This document shows positions 33,009 through 40,371 of a stretch of 47,817 nt of DNA, one piece after another (position 1 is the stretch's first letter; the number at the start of each line of letters is the position of its first letter). The stretch comes from Acidimicrobiia bacterium (lineage in GTDB: Bacteria > Actinomycetota > Acidimicrobiia > Spongiisociales > UBA4744). Location of the stretch: NCBI GenBank assembly GCA_029863625.1, contig JAOTUY010000018.1:1-47817 (forward strand), in the 5' to 3' direction. The position numbers were made by a program, and so were the translations under genes. The notes under the pieces were generated by a model. The model was not told the origin of the DNA. It saw nothing but the letters and a program-made list of their open reading frames with translations, and searched no databases.

Positions 33009-33093
33009 CTCTTGGCTCTTCTTTCTTGGTTGCTCTCCAATTCCCGGTTGGTCGGTGTGGTTTTCGGAACGAAGAACGAGAAACGAAAAACAA
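33006..33093. repeat. inverted heptad arrays between convergent genes
   Basis: Starting at the TAG stop: TAGCTCT, TGGCTCT, TCTTTCT, TGGTTGC. At 33066-33093: GGAACGA, AGAACGA, GAAACGA, AAAACAA. On the other strand the right array has TCGTTCT/TCGTTTC units, similar in composition to the left, so the two can pair imperfectly over a roughly 25-base loop. Confidence 0.6.
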
Positions 33094-33108
33094 CGGCGAT
33101 CGATTGCC

Positions 33109-34110
33109 TCACACCTCTCGTCCCACATCCGGTATTCGGTATGCCCAGCGCCCCTCCCTCGAAACTCGCTCTACGCGACTGCGGCTCCTGAGGTATTCCA
33201 GGTGCGCCATAGTCTCCTGGAAGGCCAGTCGCTCCTCAAGAGAGCTCAGGTTGGGCCGGAAGACCGCCTGCATGACGTGCCAGGGTGTTCGGGGGCACTC
33301 GGCAACAACCTCGAGCATGGCGTCCAGGCGCCGTTGGTGGTGGAGCAGTATCTGGTGAGCCCGCGCCGATCCTCGCGCGATAGTCGGTCCATGGCCCGGA
33401 TAGGTCTCCCGGGCATCCAGGCCGGCGATGCGCTCCAGCGAATCGAGATAGGCGCCGAGATGATCATGGCCTTCTCCCGTATAGGGAATGAAGGGGCTGA
33501 TGCGGGGCAACACGTGGTCGCCTGAGAACAGTCGCCCCGTTCTCGAATCGAGCAGGCAGAGATGATTGGCCTGGTGGCCGGGCGTGAAGATGACCTCGAG
33601 ATGCCGGGTTGGGCTCAGCGGGATCTTGTGGCCATCCCCAACGGGATGGGTCGGCCGGATCGCTTCCGAGAACCAGGCCGGGCGAAGCGTTTCCAGGCGG
33701 AAACGCTCCACTACCTCATCGGGGGCTCCGCTTGCTTCCACAACTCGGGCAAGTTCGTCGCGGCGGGAACCCCAGTCGTTGTAATGCGGAATCTCCGCAA
33801 TAGTCGAAGCGTGCATCAACCAGTCACATCCGGTGGTGTCGATGATGCGTTTGGCCATGCCCATGTGATCGACGTGGAGATGGGAAGCAACCAGACGATG
33901 TAGGTCAGGCAGGCCAAAGCCGAAGCCCTCGAGGGCCCGGATGAGAAGCTCGAACTCCTCGACGCCGTCGATTCCGCAGTCGAGCAGCGTCAAACCCTTT
34001 TCACCTTCGAAGAGGTAACAGTTGACGGACTGTGGGCTCGGGAAGGGGAGGGGAAGAGTGATCCGGTAGATACCATCCCCGAGTGGGTGGGTCACGGAGG
34101 TGAGTGGCAA
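33109..34110 (-). CDS. MBL-fold metallo-hydrolase
   Basis: A 333-residue metallo-beta-lactamase fold protein. Seen: NCYLFEGEKGLTLLDCGIDG, the metal motif ASHLHVDHMGMA, FTPGHQANHLCL, FSGDHVLP and YPGHGPTI, supplying the two-metal ligands, and a C-terminal helical segment with LSSLEERLAFQETMAHLEYL typical of the glyoxalase-II/LACTB2-like subgroup. Likely a hydrolase of a thioester or lactone; the substrate is not determinable. TTG at 34110 starts four bases after the dodecin stop; a GTG about 18 bases further in is an alternative. It and dodecin form an operon. Confidence 0.88.
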   Translation of the reverse strand: MPLTSVTHPLGDGIYRITLPLPFPSPQSVNCYLFEGEKGLTLLDCGIDGVEEFELLIRALEGFGFGLPDLHRLVASHLHVDHMGMAKRIIDTTGCDWLMHASTIAEIPHYNDWGSRRDELARVVEASGAPDEVVERFRLETLRPAWFSEAIRPTHPVGDGHKIPLSPTRHLEVIFTPGHQANHLCLLDSRTGRLFSGDHVLPRISPFIPYTGEGHDHLGAYLDSLERIAGLDARETYPGHGPTIARGSARAHQILLHHQRRLDAMLEVVAECPRTPWHVMQAVFRPNLSSLEERLAFQETMAHLEYLRSRSRVERVSREGRWAYRIPDVGREV

Positions 34111-34114
34111 CGGG

Positions 34115-34342
34115 CTAACCGTGTTCGGCCGCGGATTCTCTTACGACGAAACGAATGTCCAGGGTGACGGTGTACTCGGCCGGAGATCCCGACTCGTCTA
34201 CGTTCCCTTCAACTTCAATGACCTTGAATGACTTGATCTCTTCGAGTGTTTCGGCGGCCCGTCCGAGAATGCCGGAGATGGCGTCCTCGATCGACCGGGG
34301 CGAACTGCCGCTCACTCGAACTGTCTTCGTGATGGGTCCCAC
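34115..34342 (-). CDS. dodecin family protein
   Basis: A 75-residue protein matching dodecin, a small dodecameric flavin or CoA-binding storage protein. Seen: the beta-helix-beta-beta pattern ITKTVRVSGSSPRSIEDAISGILGRAAETLEEIKSFKVIEVEGNVDE with EYTVTLDIRFVV. Bacterial dodecins usually have a Trp in the loop near residue 36; here the position reads SFKVIEVEG, so flavin stacking may differ. GTG at 34342 is preceded by AAAGGGGGC. It precedes the MBL hydrolase in the same operon. Confidence 0.88.
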   Translation of the reverse strand: MGPITKTVRVSGSSPRSIEDAISGILGRAAETLEEIKSFKVIEVEGNVDESGSPAEYTVTLDIRFVVRESAAEHG

Positions 34343-34448
34343 CGTCGCCCCCTTTGATCGTCACCATGAGTCTACCGGGCCATGATGGAGCCCCCGTGGC
34401 TAGTAGCCGGACACCGAGCGTCTGGCTGGACCCGGCCGACGGGGGCCT

Positions 34449-34479
34449 GGAGACCTTACGTCTCCCCTCCACTGTGGAG
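34449..34479 (-). terminator. tandem hairpins between small membrane protein and dodecin genes
   Basis: GGAGAC/GTCTCC around CTTAC (34449-34465) and CTCCAC/GTGGAG around T (34467-34479). They lie about 80 bases after the small membrane protein stop and 100 bases before dodecin, so they could end the former transcript. No T-run. Confidence 0.4.
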
Positions 34480-34519
34480 CTCCGAGCCACTGTTAACCAG
34501 GGCCGGAAGTCCTTTGATT

Positions 34520-34561
34520 CGAGCTACGAGCCACGAGCCGGGACGAACGAGGAACTCAATT
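34520..34561. repeat. degenerate heptad array at small-gene stop
   Basis: Units on the plus strand: CGAGCTA, CGAGCCA, CGAGCCG, GGACGAA, CGAGGAA, CTCAATT. On the minus strand the array begins exactly at the TGA of the small membrane protein. The CGAGCTR unit recurs at 3576 and 37553. Confidence 0.6.
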
Positions 34562-34687
34562 GACCGCCATCAGAAGCCAGACCGCCGAAGCGCCCAGAAT
34601 CAAGAGAGCTGCGACGAGGGAGATGATCAACAGGTAGCGGGTTTTCACGTGGCCAGCGTACCCGGCAGCCGCAATCGCGTTGCTCAT
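34556..34687 (-). CDS. 43-residue single-span membrane protein
   Basis: A short frame coding for a 43-residue protein: a short polar N-terminus (MSNAIAAAGYAGHVKTR) and one hydrophobic helix (YLLIISLVAALLILGASAVWLLMAV). ATG at 34687 is preceded by AGGAG at four bases, a good ribosome binding site, and lies 60 bases from the divergent lipoamide dehydrogenase start. A shorter GTG start at 34648 is possible. The stop opens a heptad array, as for several established genes in the window. Function unknown. Confidence 0.6.
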   Translation of the reverse strand: MSNAIAAAGYAGHVKTRYLLIISLVAALLILGASAVWLLMAVN

Positions 34688-34747
34688 CAGACTCCTGAGA
34701 CATACCCTGCCCGCCACTAGTCTGAGGTCTCTCACACGGAGGACACC

Positions 34748-36118
34748 TTGTACGACGTTGTCATCATCGGTGGAGGTCCGGGCGGTTATGCCGCCGGTCT
34801 GTATGCCCACAATTTTGGACTCTCGGTGGCTCTGGTTGAGAAAGATCCCACGGTCGGCGGTACCTGCCTCTTGCGAGGTTGTATACCGGCCAAGCATTGG
34901 TTGCACACGGCAGATGTGTTCACCACAGTCCGCGACGCGGCCACATTCGGTGTGGAGGCGGGCGAACCCGTTCTCGATTGGGAGGCCGCTCTCGCCAGGA
35001 AGAATGAGGTGGTAACAGGGTTGGTCCGGGGTCTCACCGGTTTGCTCAAAGCGCGCAAGGTCGATGTCGTTTCGGGCTTCGGGCGACTCGACGGACCGGG
35101 CAAGGTCGTCGTCGGCGGCGAAGGCGAGCAGACCCTCGAAGGTCGCAACGTCATCGTGGCCACCGGCTCCGCTCCTCGCAGCATCCCCGGGTATCCCTTC
35201 GATGGTGTTCGCATCGTGAGCTCCGACGATGCGCTCGATTGGGAGCAGCAGCCCCAGCGGGTGGCCATCATTGGGGCCGGAGCCATCGGGTGCGAATTTG
35301 CCAGTTTGCTGGTTGATCTCGGCAGCGAGGTGCACCTGTTCGAGTTGCTGGATCAGATCGTGCCGGGGGCCGATCCCGCTGCGGCCCAAGAACTGAGCAA
35401 GCAGCTGTCCCGGCGCGGGGTGACGATCAAGACCGGCGTCACGGTCGGAGCGGCCGAGATGAAGGACGACTCGGTGGTCGTCCCTTACGGCGACGAGTCG
35501 GTCGAAGTAGACGTCGTGCTGGTGGCGGTCGGTCGGGCGCCCCAGACACAAGGAGTTGGTCTTGAGACCACCGGCGCAGTCGTCGAGCGTGGATTCATCG
35601 AGGTGGATTTAGCGACGATGATGACCGCGGCACCCGGTGTGTTCGCCGTCGGTGATGTGGTGGCCGGCACGCCCCAGCTGGCCCACGCCGGCTTTGCCGA
35701 GGCCATCGCGGCCATCACGTTCATCGCTACCGGAATCCCTGCTCCTGTCGATTACCGGGCGATCCCGCTCGTGGTCTACACCCACCCGGAGATGGCAGAA
35801 GTTGGCTACACCGAGGAGCGGGCCCGGGAGATGGGTTTCGAAGTCGAGACGACTTCGCACGGCCTCACCGGGGTAGGCAGGGCCAAGATCATCGGGCAGA
35901 ACCGGGGCATGGTCAAGTTGGTAGTCAAGAAGGACGGCCCGATTCTGGGGGCCTCCGTGGTTGGCCCTCAAGCCGGTGAGATAATCCACGAACTGATGTA
36001 CGCCGTGGGTTGGGAAGCGTTACCGGAAGAAGCGGCAGCCTTCATCCACGCTCATCCAACCCTGTCGGAGGCGATCGGTGAGACCTTGCTCACCGCAACG
36101 GGACGGAGCCTGCATTGA
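34748..36118 (+). CDS. lpdA: dihydrolipoyl dehydrogenase (E3)
   Basis: A 456-residue flavoprotein disulfide reductase that reoxidises the lipoyl arms of 2-oxoacid dehydrogenases. Seen: FAD motif VVIIGGGPGGYAAGLYA, redox-active disulfide GGTCLLRGCIPAKH (Cys40 and Cys45), NAD motif IIGAGAIGCEFASLLVDLG, FAVGDVVAGTPQLAHAGFAEA and the C-terminal dimer interface HAHPTLSEAIGETLL with the active-site His and Glu. TTG at 34748 is preceded by GGAGG, which decides the start. It is followed by the E2 gene, 40 bases on, consistent with a 2-oxoacid dehydrogenase operon. No E1 gene is in the window. Confidence 0.95.
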   Translation: MYDVVIIGGGPGGYAAGLYAHNFGLSVALVEKDPTVGGTCLLRGCIPAKHWLHTADVFTTVRDAATFGVEAGEPVLDWEAALARKNEVVTGLVRGLTGLLKARKVDVVSGFGRLDGPGKVVVGGEGEQTLEGRNVIVATGSAPRSIPGYPFDGVRIVSSDDALDWEQQPQRVAIIGAGAIGCEFASLLVDLGSEVHLFELLDQIVPGADPAAAQELSKQLSRRGVTIKTGVTVGAAEMKDDSVVVPYGDESVEVDVVLVAVGRAPQTQGVGLETTGAVVERGFIEVDLATMMTAAPGVFAVGDVVAGTPQLAHAGFAEAIAAITFIATGIPAPVDYRAIPLVVYTHPEMAEVGYTEERAREMGFEVETTSHGLTGVGRAKIIGQNRGMVKLVVKKDGPILGASVVGPQAGEIIHELMYAVGWEALPEEAAAFIHAHPTLSEAIGETLLTATGRSLH

Positions 36119-36157
36119 ATCCATCGACAAACGATCACAGAGCGTAAGGGAGACAGC

Positions 36158-37555
36158 ATGGCCACGACGGTCACCATGCCGCAGCTGGGCGAAACGGTCA
36201 CCGAGGGAACCATTCTCAGTTGGGCCAAGAAGCCCGGCGAGCCCATCGCCGCCGACGAAGTCCTGTTCGAGGTATCTACGGACAAGGTGGACACCGAAGT
36301 TCCTTCACCGGTGAGCGGAACGGTGCTCGAGATTCTGGTTGATGAGGGCGTTACGGTTCCCGTCGGCACTCCGCTGATTGTCATCGGCGAAGCCGGGGAG
36401 GAACCCGCCCCGGCGGGTGCAGCTCCCCCGGCGCCGCCTGAGTCTGTCCCGGTCCCTGAACCCGGGCCGGTTCCTCAACCGGCTCCGGTCTTTGAACCCG
36501 TCCCCGTTTCTTCACCGGGTGCGGAAGAACCGGCCGCGGGCGCCAAAACCAGAGCAGATTTCGACGCGACCCTTTCGGAAAACGGTGCAGCGGCCAAGTT
36601 CCTCTCGCCGGTCGTTCGCAAGCTCGCCAAAGAGCACAACCTCGATCTCAACAAGATCGCCGGCTCGGGACGGGCCGGGCGGATCACCCGGAGCGATGTG
36701 CTGGAGTTGATTGACGCCGCTGGACGCGCCGCCCCGACAGCGCGTCCTGCGGCAGCCGCACCAGCGCTCGCCTCGGCTGGCACGGCGGCTTCCGCGGCCT
36801 CCGTCGGGTCGGGTCTTCCGATCCCGGTGATGGAGGGTGACGACGTTCGCGATCTGGACCGTATCCGGACCAGGATCGGCACCAACATGATCCTGGCGAA
36901 GCGGACTGCTGCCCATGTGTGGACTTCTGTCGAAGTCGATTACGAGCCTGTGGAAAGGGTTCGTCAGCGTCATCGGACCGCCTTCAAGGAACGAGAGGGC
37001 TTTTCGCTCACCTACATGCCGTTTGTCGCCCGGGCCACCATGGACGCTCTGAAGGCGTTTCCCGTAGTTAACAGCTCGTACTACCTCGAGGAGAAGAAGG
37101 CCGTCTTCCACACCAAGGTCAACCTTGGAGTGGCGGTCGATCTCGATCAGGGAGGCCTCGTCGTTGCGACGATTCACGACGCCGACGGGCTTCGCATGAT
37201 CGGCCTGGCCCGTCAGATCCGTGACCTGGCCACAAAGGCGCGAGCCGGGAATCTGGAACCCGATGACGTGGCCGGCAGTACCTTCACGATCACTAACCCG
37301 GGACCTTTCGGGTCCTTCATGTCTGCCCCGATCATCAATGTGCCCAACACGGGGATTCTGTCGACCGACACCGTTGCCAAACGTCCCACCGTGATCACCA
37401 GCGAAGATGGTCAGGACATGATTGCCATTCGGCACATCGGCTATCTCGGGTTGACCTGGGACCACCGGGCCTTCGATGGTTCGACTGCGGTGCTGTTCCT
37501 GCGCAAGATCAAGGAGAGCCTCGAGACGTGGGATTGGGAACAGGAACTGAATTGA
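36158..37555 (+). CDS. 2-oxoacid dehydrogenase E2 (dihydrolipoamide acyltransferase)
   Basis: A 465-residue E2. Seen: one lipoyl domain (residues 1-77) with lipoyl-lysine Lys43 in STDKVDTEV, an Ala/Pro linker, the peripheral-subunit binding domain (about 148-185, FLSPVVRKLAKEHNLDLNKIAGSGRAGRITRSDVLEL), a second flexible linker, and the catalytic domain ending in LTWDHRAFDG with His436 and Asp440. Acyl specificity (pyruvate, 2-oxoglutarate or branched-chain) cannot be assigned. ATG at 36158 follows AAGGGAGA. The gene overlaps the LipB-LipA fusion start as TTGA, so the enzyme that lipoylates Lys43 is encoded next to it. Its stop begins a heptad array. Confidence 0.93.
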   Translation: MATTVTMPQLGETVTEGTILSWAKKPGEPIAADEVLFEVSTDKVDTEVPSPVSGTVLEILVDEGVTVPVGTPLIVIGEAGEEPAPAGAAPPAPPESVPVPEPGPVPQPAPVFEPVPVSSPGAEEPAAGAKTRADFDATLSENGAAAKFLSPVVRKLAKEHNLDLNKIAGSGRAGRITRSDVLELIDAAGRAAPTARPAAAAPALASAGTAASAASVGSGLPIPVMEGDDVRDLDRIRTRIGTNMILAKRTAAHVWTSVEVDYEPVERVRQRHRTAFKEREGFSLTYMPFVARATMDALKAFPVVNSSYYLEEKKAVFHTKVNLGVAVDLDQGGLVVATIHDADGLRMIGLARQIRDLATKARAGNLEPDDVAGSTFTITNPGPFGSFMSAPIINVPNTGILSTDTVAKRPTVITSEDGQDMIAIRHIGYLGLTWDHRAFDGSTAVLFLRKIKESLETWDWEQELN

Positions 37556-39273
37556 GCTACGGGCTGCGGGTTGCGGGCCGCGAGTTGCGGGGCGCCTGTG
37601 GCGCGCCGGCGAAGGCGCTCCTGCGGACCCGGTGGCTGGGGCGAGTTCCCTACGCGGAAGCATGGGATCTACAGCGGGCTTTTTGGGAAGGCCGCGTCGA
37701 AGGTAGATCCGGGGACGACTATCTCTTGTTGCTCGAACATCCACATACCTACACGGTGGGGAGGAACGGCGATCGGTCCAACATGCTGGTGTCCGATCAG
37801 CGGCTGGCCGAACTGGCGGCGGAGCTGTTTTTTGTCGATCGGGGCGGCGACATCACCTACCACGGACCGGGCCAGCTGGTCGGGTATCCCGTCCTGGCGT
37901 TGCCGGATGCCAAGCGCGTCAAATCATATGTGAACCGGCTGGAGCGAACGCTGATCGAATCGCTGAATGCGCTGGGAGTGGAGGCATGGACGGAGCCGGG
38001 GTTCACCGGGGTGTGGACCGAGCGGGGCAAGGTGGCGGCGATCGGGGTGCGGGTGGCCCGTGGGGTGACCATGCACGGCTTTGCGCTCAACGTGAATCCG
38101 GATCTTTCCTATTTTGCCCACATCAATCCGTGCGGGATCACCGATCGGGGAGTGACGTCGATCACCGAACTGCTGGGTCGATCGGTGACGATCGAGGAGG
38201 TCGTCGAGGAGCTGGGACCGCGATTCGCGACCGTCTTCGATTACCCGGGTCAGGAGACACAACTCGGTGCTTTTGTGCGCGGGCAGGGGCGGGCCCGGCG
38301 GTTCGAGGTTGACCGGCTTCTGGAAGAGGGCACCTTTGCGCCGACCCCCGGTAAGCCGCCCGCGACCGAGCGGGGTCTGTTGCCCGGCGAGCCGGAGCGG
38401 CCCGAGTGGATGCGGGTTCGAGCCCACATGGGTTCCGAGTACACGGACCTCAAGAAACTGATGCGAGGCATGGAGCTCAACACGGTGTGCGAGGAAGCGG
38501 GCTGTCCGAACATCTATGAGTGCTGGAGTCAGGGCACCGCGACACTGATGATTCTGGGTGACCGTTGCACCCGGGCGTGCAGCTTCTGCGATGTCACCAC
38601 CGGCAAGCCGACCGAGGTTGATATCTTCGAACCGTTCCGGGCGGCGGCCGCCGTCGAACAGATGGGTCTGCGCCATGCCGTAGTCACTTCCGTGAACCGA
38701 GACGATCTCGACGACGGAGGCGCCGGGATCTTCGCCGCCACGATCAGCGAGATCCGCAAGCGGATCCCCACGTGCGATGTTGAGGTCCTCATACCAGATT
38801 TCAAGGGGGACCGGCCGGCTCTCGAAACCGTCATGCGCGAGCAGCCATCGGTGCTCAACCACAACACTGAGACCGTGCTCCGGTTGCAGCGGGATGTTCG
38901 GACTGCCGCTAATTACGGACGATCGCTGGCGCTGCTCGCCCGGGCCAAATGGATCAACCCGTCGGGAGCGGTCAAATCGGGGCTGATCGTCGGATTGGGA
39001 GAGACCAAGGAGGAGGTCATCGGGGCCCTGGCCGATCTGCGAGCCGTCGGGGTTGACATCATTACCATCGGCCAGTACCTCCGCCCCACCGCTCGCCACC
39101 GACCGGTGCACCGCTACGTTCACCCGGACGAGTTCAACGAGTACCGGCGCTATGGGGAAAGCATCGGTATCTCGAGGGTTGAGGCGGGACCGCTGGTGCG
39201 GTCCTCCTATCACGCCCGCGAGTCCTTGGAAGCGTCGGGTCGGGCGGTCTCCGTGCAGATTGGCCGTCGGTGA
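37552..39273 (+). CDS. LipB-LipA fusion: octanoyltransferase and lipoyl synthase
   Basis: One 573-residue frame carrying both steps of lipoate attachment. Seen: octanoyltransferase domain (about 25-232) with HGPGQLVGYP, RGKVAAIGVRV (Lys160) and INPCGITD (catalytic Cys194); a linker of about 50 residues; lipoyl synthase domain (about 285-573) with the auxiliary cluster cysteines CEEAGCPNIYEC (313, 318, 324), radical-SAM cysteines CTRACSFC (339, 343, 346) and the conserved RSSY near 550. No stop or strong internal start occurs in the linker. TTG at 37552 overlaps the E2 stop as TTGA; its N-terminal 15 codons lie in a heptad array, so TTG at 37585 is also possible. The fusion would channel octanoyl-E2 to the synthase. 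Confidence 0.9.
   Translation: MSYGLRVAGRELRGACGAPAKALLRTRWLGRVPYAEAWDLQRAFWEGRVEGRSGDDYLLLLEHPHTYTVGRNGDRSNMLVSDQRLAELAAELFFVDRGGDITYHGPGQLVGYPVLALPDAKRVKSYVNRLERTLIESLNALGVEAWTEPGFTGVWTERGKVAAIGVRVARGVTMHGFALNVNPDLSYFAHINPCGITDRGVTSITELLGRSVTIEEVVEELGPRFATVFDYPGQETQLGAFVRGQGRARRFEVDRLLEEGTFAPTPGKPPATERGLLPGEPERPEWMRVRAHMGSEYTDLKKLMRGMELNTVCEEAGCPNIYECWSQGTATLMILGDRCTRACSFCDVTTGKPTEVDIFEPFRAAAAVEQMGLRHAVVTSVNRDDLDDGGAGIFAATISEIRKRIPTCDVEVLIPDFKGDRPALETVMREQPSVLNHNTETVLRLQRDVRTAANYGRSLALLARAKWINPSGAVKSGLIVGLGETKEEVIGALADLRAVGVDIITIGQYLRPTARHRPVHRYVHPDEFNEYRRYGESIGISRVEAGPLVRSSYHARESLEASGRAVSVQIGRR
37553..37594 (+). repeat. heptad array beginning at the E2 stop codon
   Basis: Six units from the TGA: TGAGCTA, CGGGCTG, CGGGTTG, CGGGCCG, CGAGTTG, CGGGGCG. 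Unlike the other loci, this array lies inside a downstream reading frame and would encode the N-terminus of the LipB-LipA fusion. Confidence 0.65.
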
Positions 39274-40361
39274 CTATTGACTACGGGGCCCGTCTCGGCG
39301 CTCTCCGGCGACTCATGGATGCCAAATCGGTCGGCGCTCTGCTTGCCTCGGTCGGGGCCGATCTGCCGTATTTGACCGGCTACGAGGCGATGCCGCTCGA
39401 GCGCCTCACGATGTTGGTGGTTACCGCGGACCGTCCGCCTGTGTTGCTCGTACCGCAATTGGAGGCACCCAGAGTGAGGCCGCGACCTGGGGTGTTTGAG
39501 CTTCTTCCCTGGGGAGAAACCGAAGATCCGGTCGGAATCGTGGCCCGGCTTCTCGACGGAGTCGACTCCGTGAAGGTCGGCGATCAGACCTGGGCGACTT
39601 TCGTGCTGGCGCTCCAGCAGCGCCTCCCGGCGACCCGGTTCGACATCGCCTCTCCGCTGACCCGCGAATTACGAATGAGGAAGGACCCGGAGGAGCTCGA
39701 CGCCCTGCGACGGGCGGCTCATGCCACCGATCGGGTGGCGGCCCGGTTGAAAGAGTTGCGTTTTTCCGGAAGGACTGAGGCTGAGCTCTCCAGGCTGGTG
39801 GCCGACCTGACCATCGAGGAAGGTCATCAGACGGCGACCTTCAGCATCGTGGCTTCTGGACCAAACGGAGCCTCCCCCCATCACGAAGCGGGCGAGCGCC
39901 TCATTGCAGAGGGCGACGGGGTGGTGGTCGACTTCGGCGGCAAGCTGGACGGGTACTGCTCAGATACGACGAGGACCTTCCACGTTGGCGAGCCGACCCA
40001 TGAGTACCGGCGGATCTTCACGGTGCTCGAGGATGCCCAGGCGGCCGCGGTCGACGCGGTCCGTCCCGGTTTCGCTGCCCAGGACATCGACCGAACTGCC
40101 CGGGCGATCATCTCCGGCGCCGGCTTGGGGGAGTACTTCATCCACCGCACCGGGCACGGTATCGGTCTGGAAGCGCATGAACACCCCTACATCGTCGAAG
40201 GGAACGGCTTCGAGGTAGAAGCGGGAATGACCTTCTCGATCGAGCCCGGTATCTACCTACCCGGTCGTTTCGGGATGCGTATCGAGGACATCGTTGCGGT
40301 CACCGAAGACGGGGTTGAGCGGCTGAATCGATCCCCCCGTGGTTTGGCCGTCGTCGATTGA
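39270..40361 (+). CDS. M24-family Xaa-Pro aminopeptidase
   Basis: A 363-residue metallopeptidase of the aminopeptidase P type. Seen: an N-terminal creatinase-like domain (LPYLTGYEAMPLERLTML), then the pita-bread domain with metal ligands in VVDFGGKLDGYCSDTTRTF (two Asp), HRTGHGIGLEAHEHPYI (His), FSIEPGIYLPG (Glu) and GMRIEDIVAV (Glu). It would remove N-terminal residues preceding proline. GTG at 39270 overlaps the fusion stop as GTGA, hence co-translated with lipoate genes, though a functional link is not evident. Its stop and the convergent cysQ stop lie in the same 13-base palindrome. Confidence 0.92.
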   Translation: MTIDYGARLGALRRLMDAKSVGALLASVGADLPYLTGYEAMPLERLTMLVVTADRPPVLLVPQLEAPRVRPRPGVFELLPWGETEDPVGIVARLLDGVDSVKVGDQTWATFVLALQQRLPATRFDIASPLTRELRMRKDPEELDALRRAAHATDRVAARLKELRFSGRTEAELSRLVADLTIEEGHQTATFSIVASGPNGASPHHEAGERLIAEGDGVVVDFGGKLDGYCSDTTRTFHVGEPTHEYRRIFTVLEDAQAAAVDAVRPGFAAQDIDRTARAIISGAGLGEYFIHRTGHGIGLEAHEHPYIVEGNGFEVEAGMTFSIEPGIYLPGRFGMRIEDIVAVTEDGVERLNRSPRGLAVVD

Positions 40362-40371
40362 GCGACGCTCA
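40359..40371. terminator. palindrome joining two convergent stop codons
   Basis: TGAGCG and CGCTCA flank a single A. The plus-strand TGA of the peptidase gene and the minus-strand TGA of cysQ are its two ends. Possible bidirectional terminator, but short and without T-tracts. Confidence 0.3.

Noticed and set aside
34354..34563. Plus-strand 69-codon frame before the lpdA region
   Set aside because: No ribosome binding site, no homology, and it runs through hairpins and the heptad array.
38245..38406. Frameshift or assembly error joining lipB and lipA
   Set aside because: The linker is open in one frame, lacks a start with ribosome binding site near the LipA domain, and keeps normal codon use. 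Read-level confirmation is still needed.
39271..39284. Heptad pair TGACTAT, TGACTAC at the lipBA stop
   Set aside because: Two units only and inside the coding start of the peptidase gene; not enough to separate from chance.
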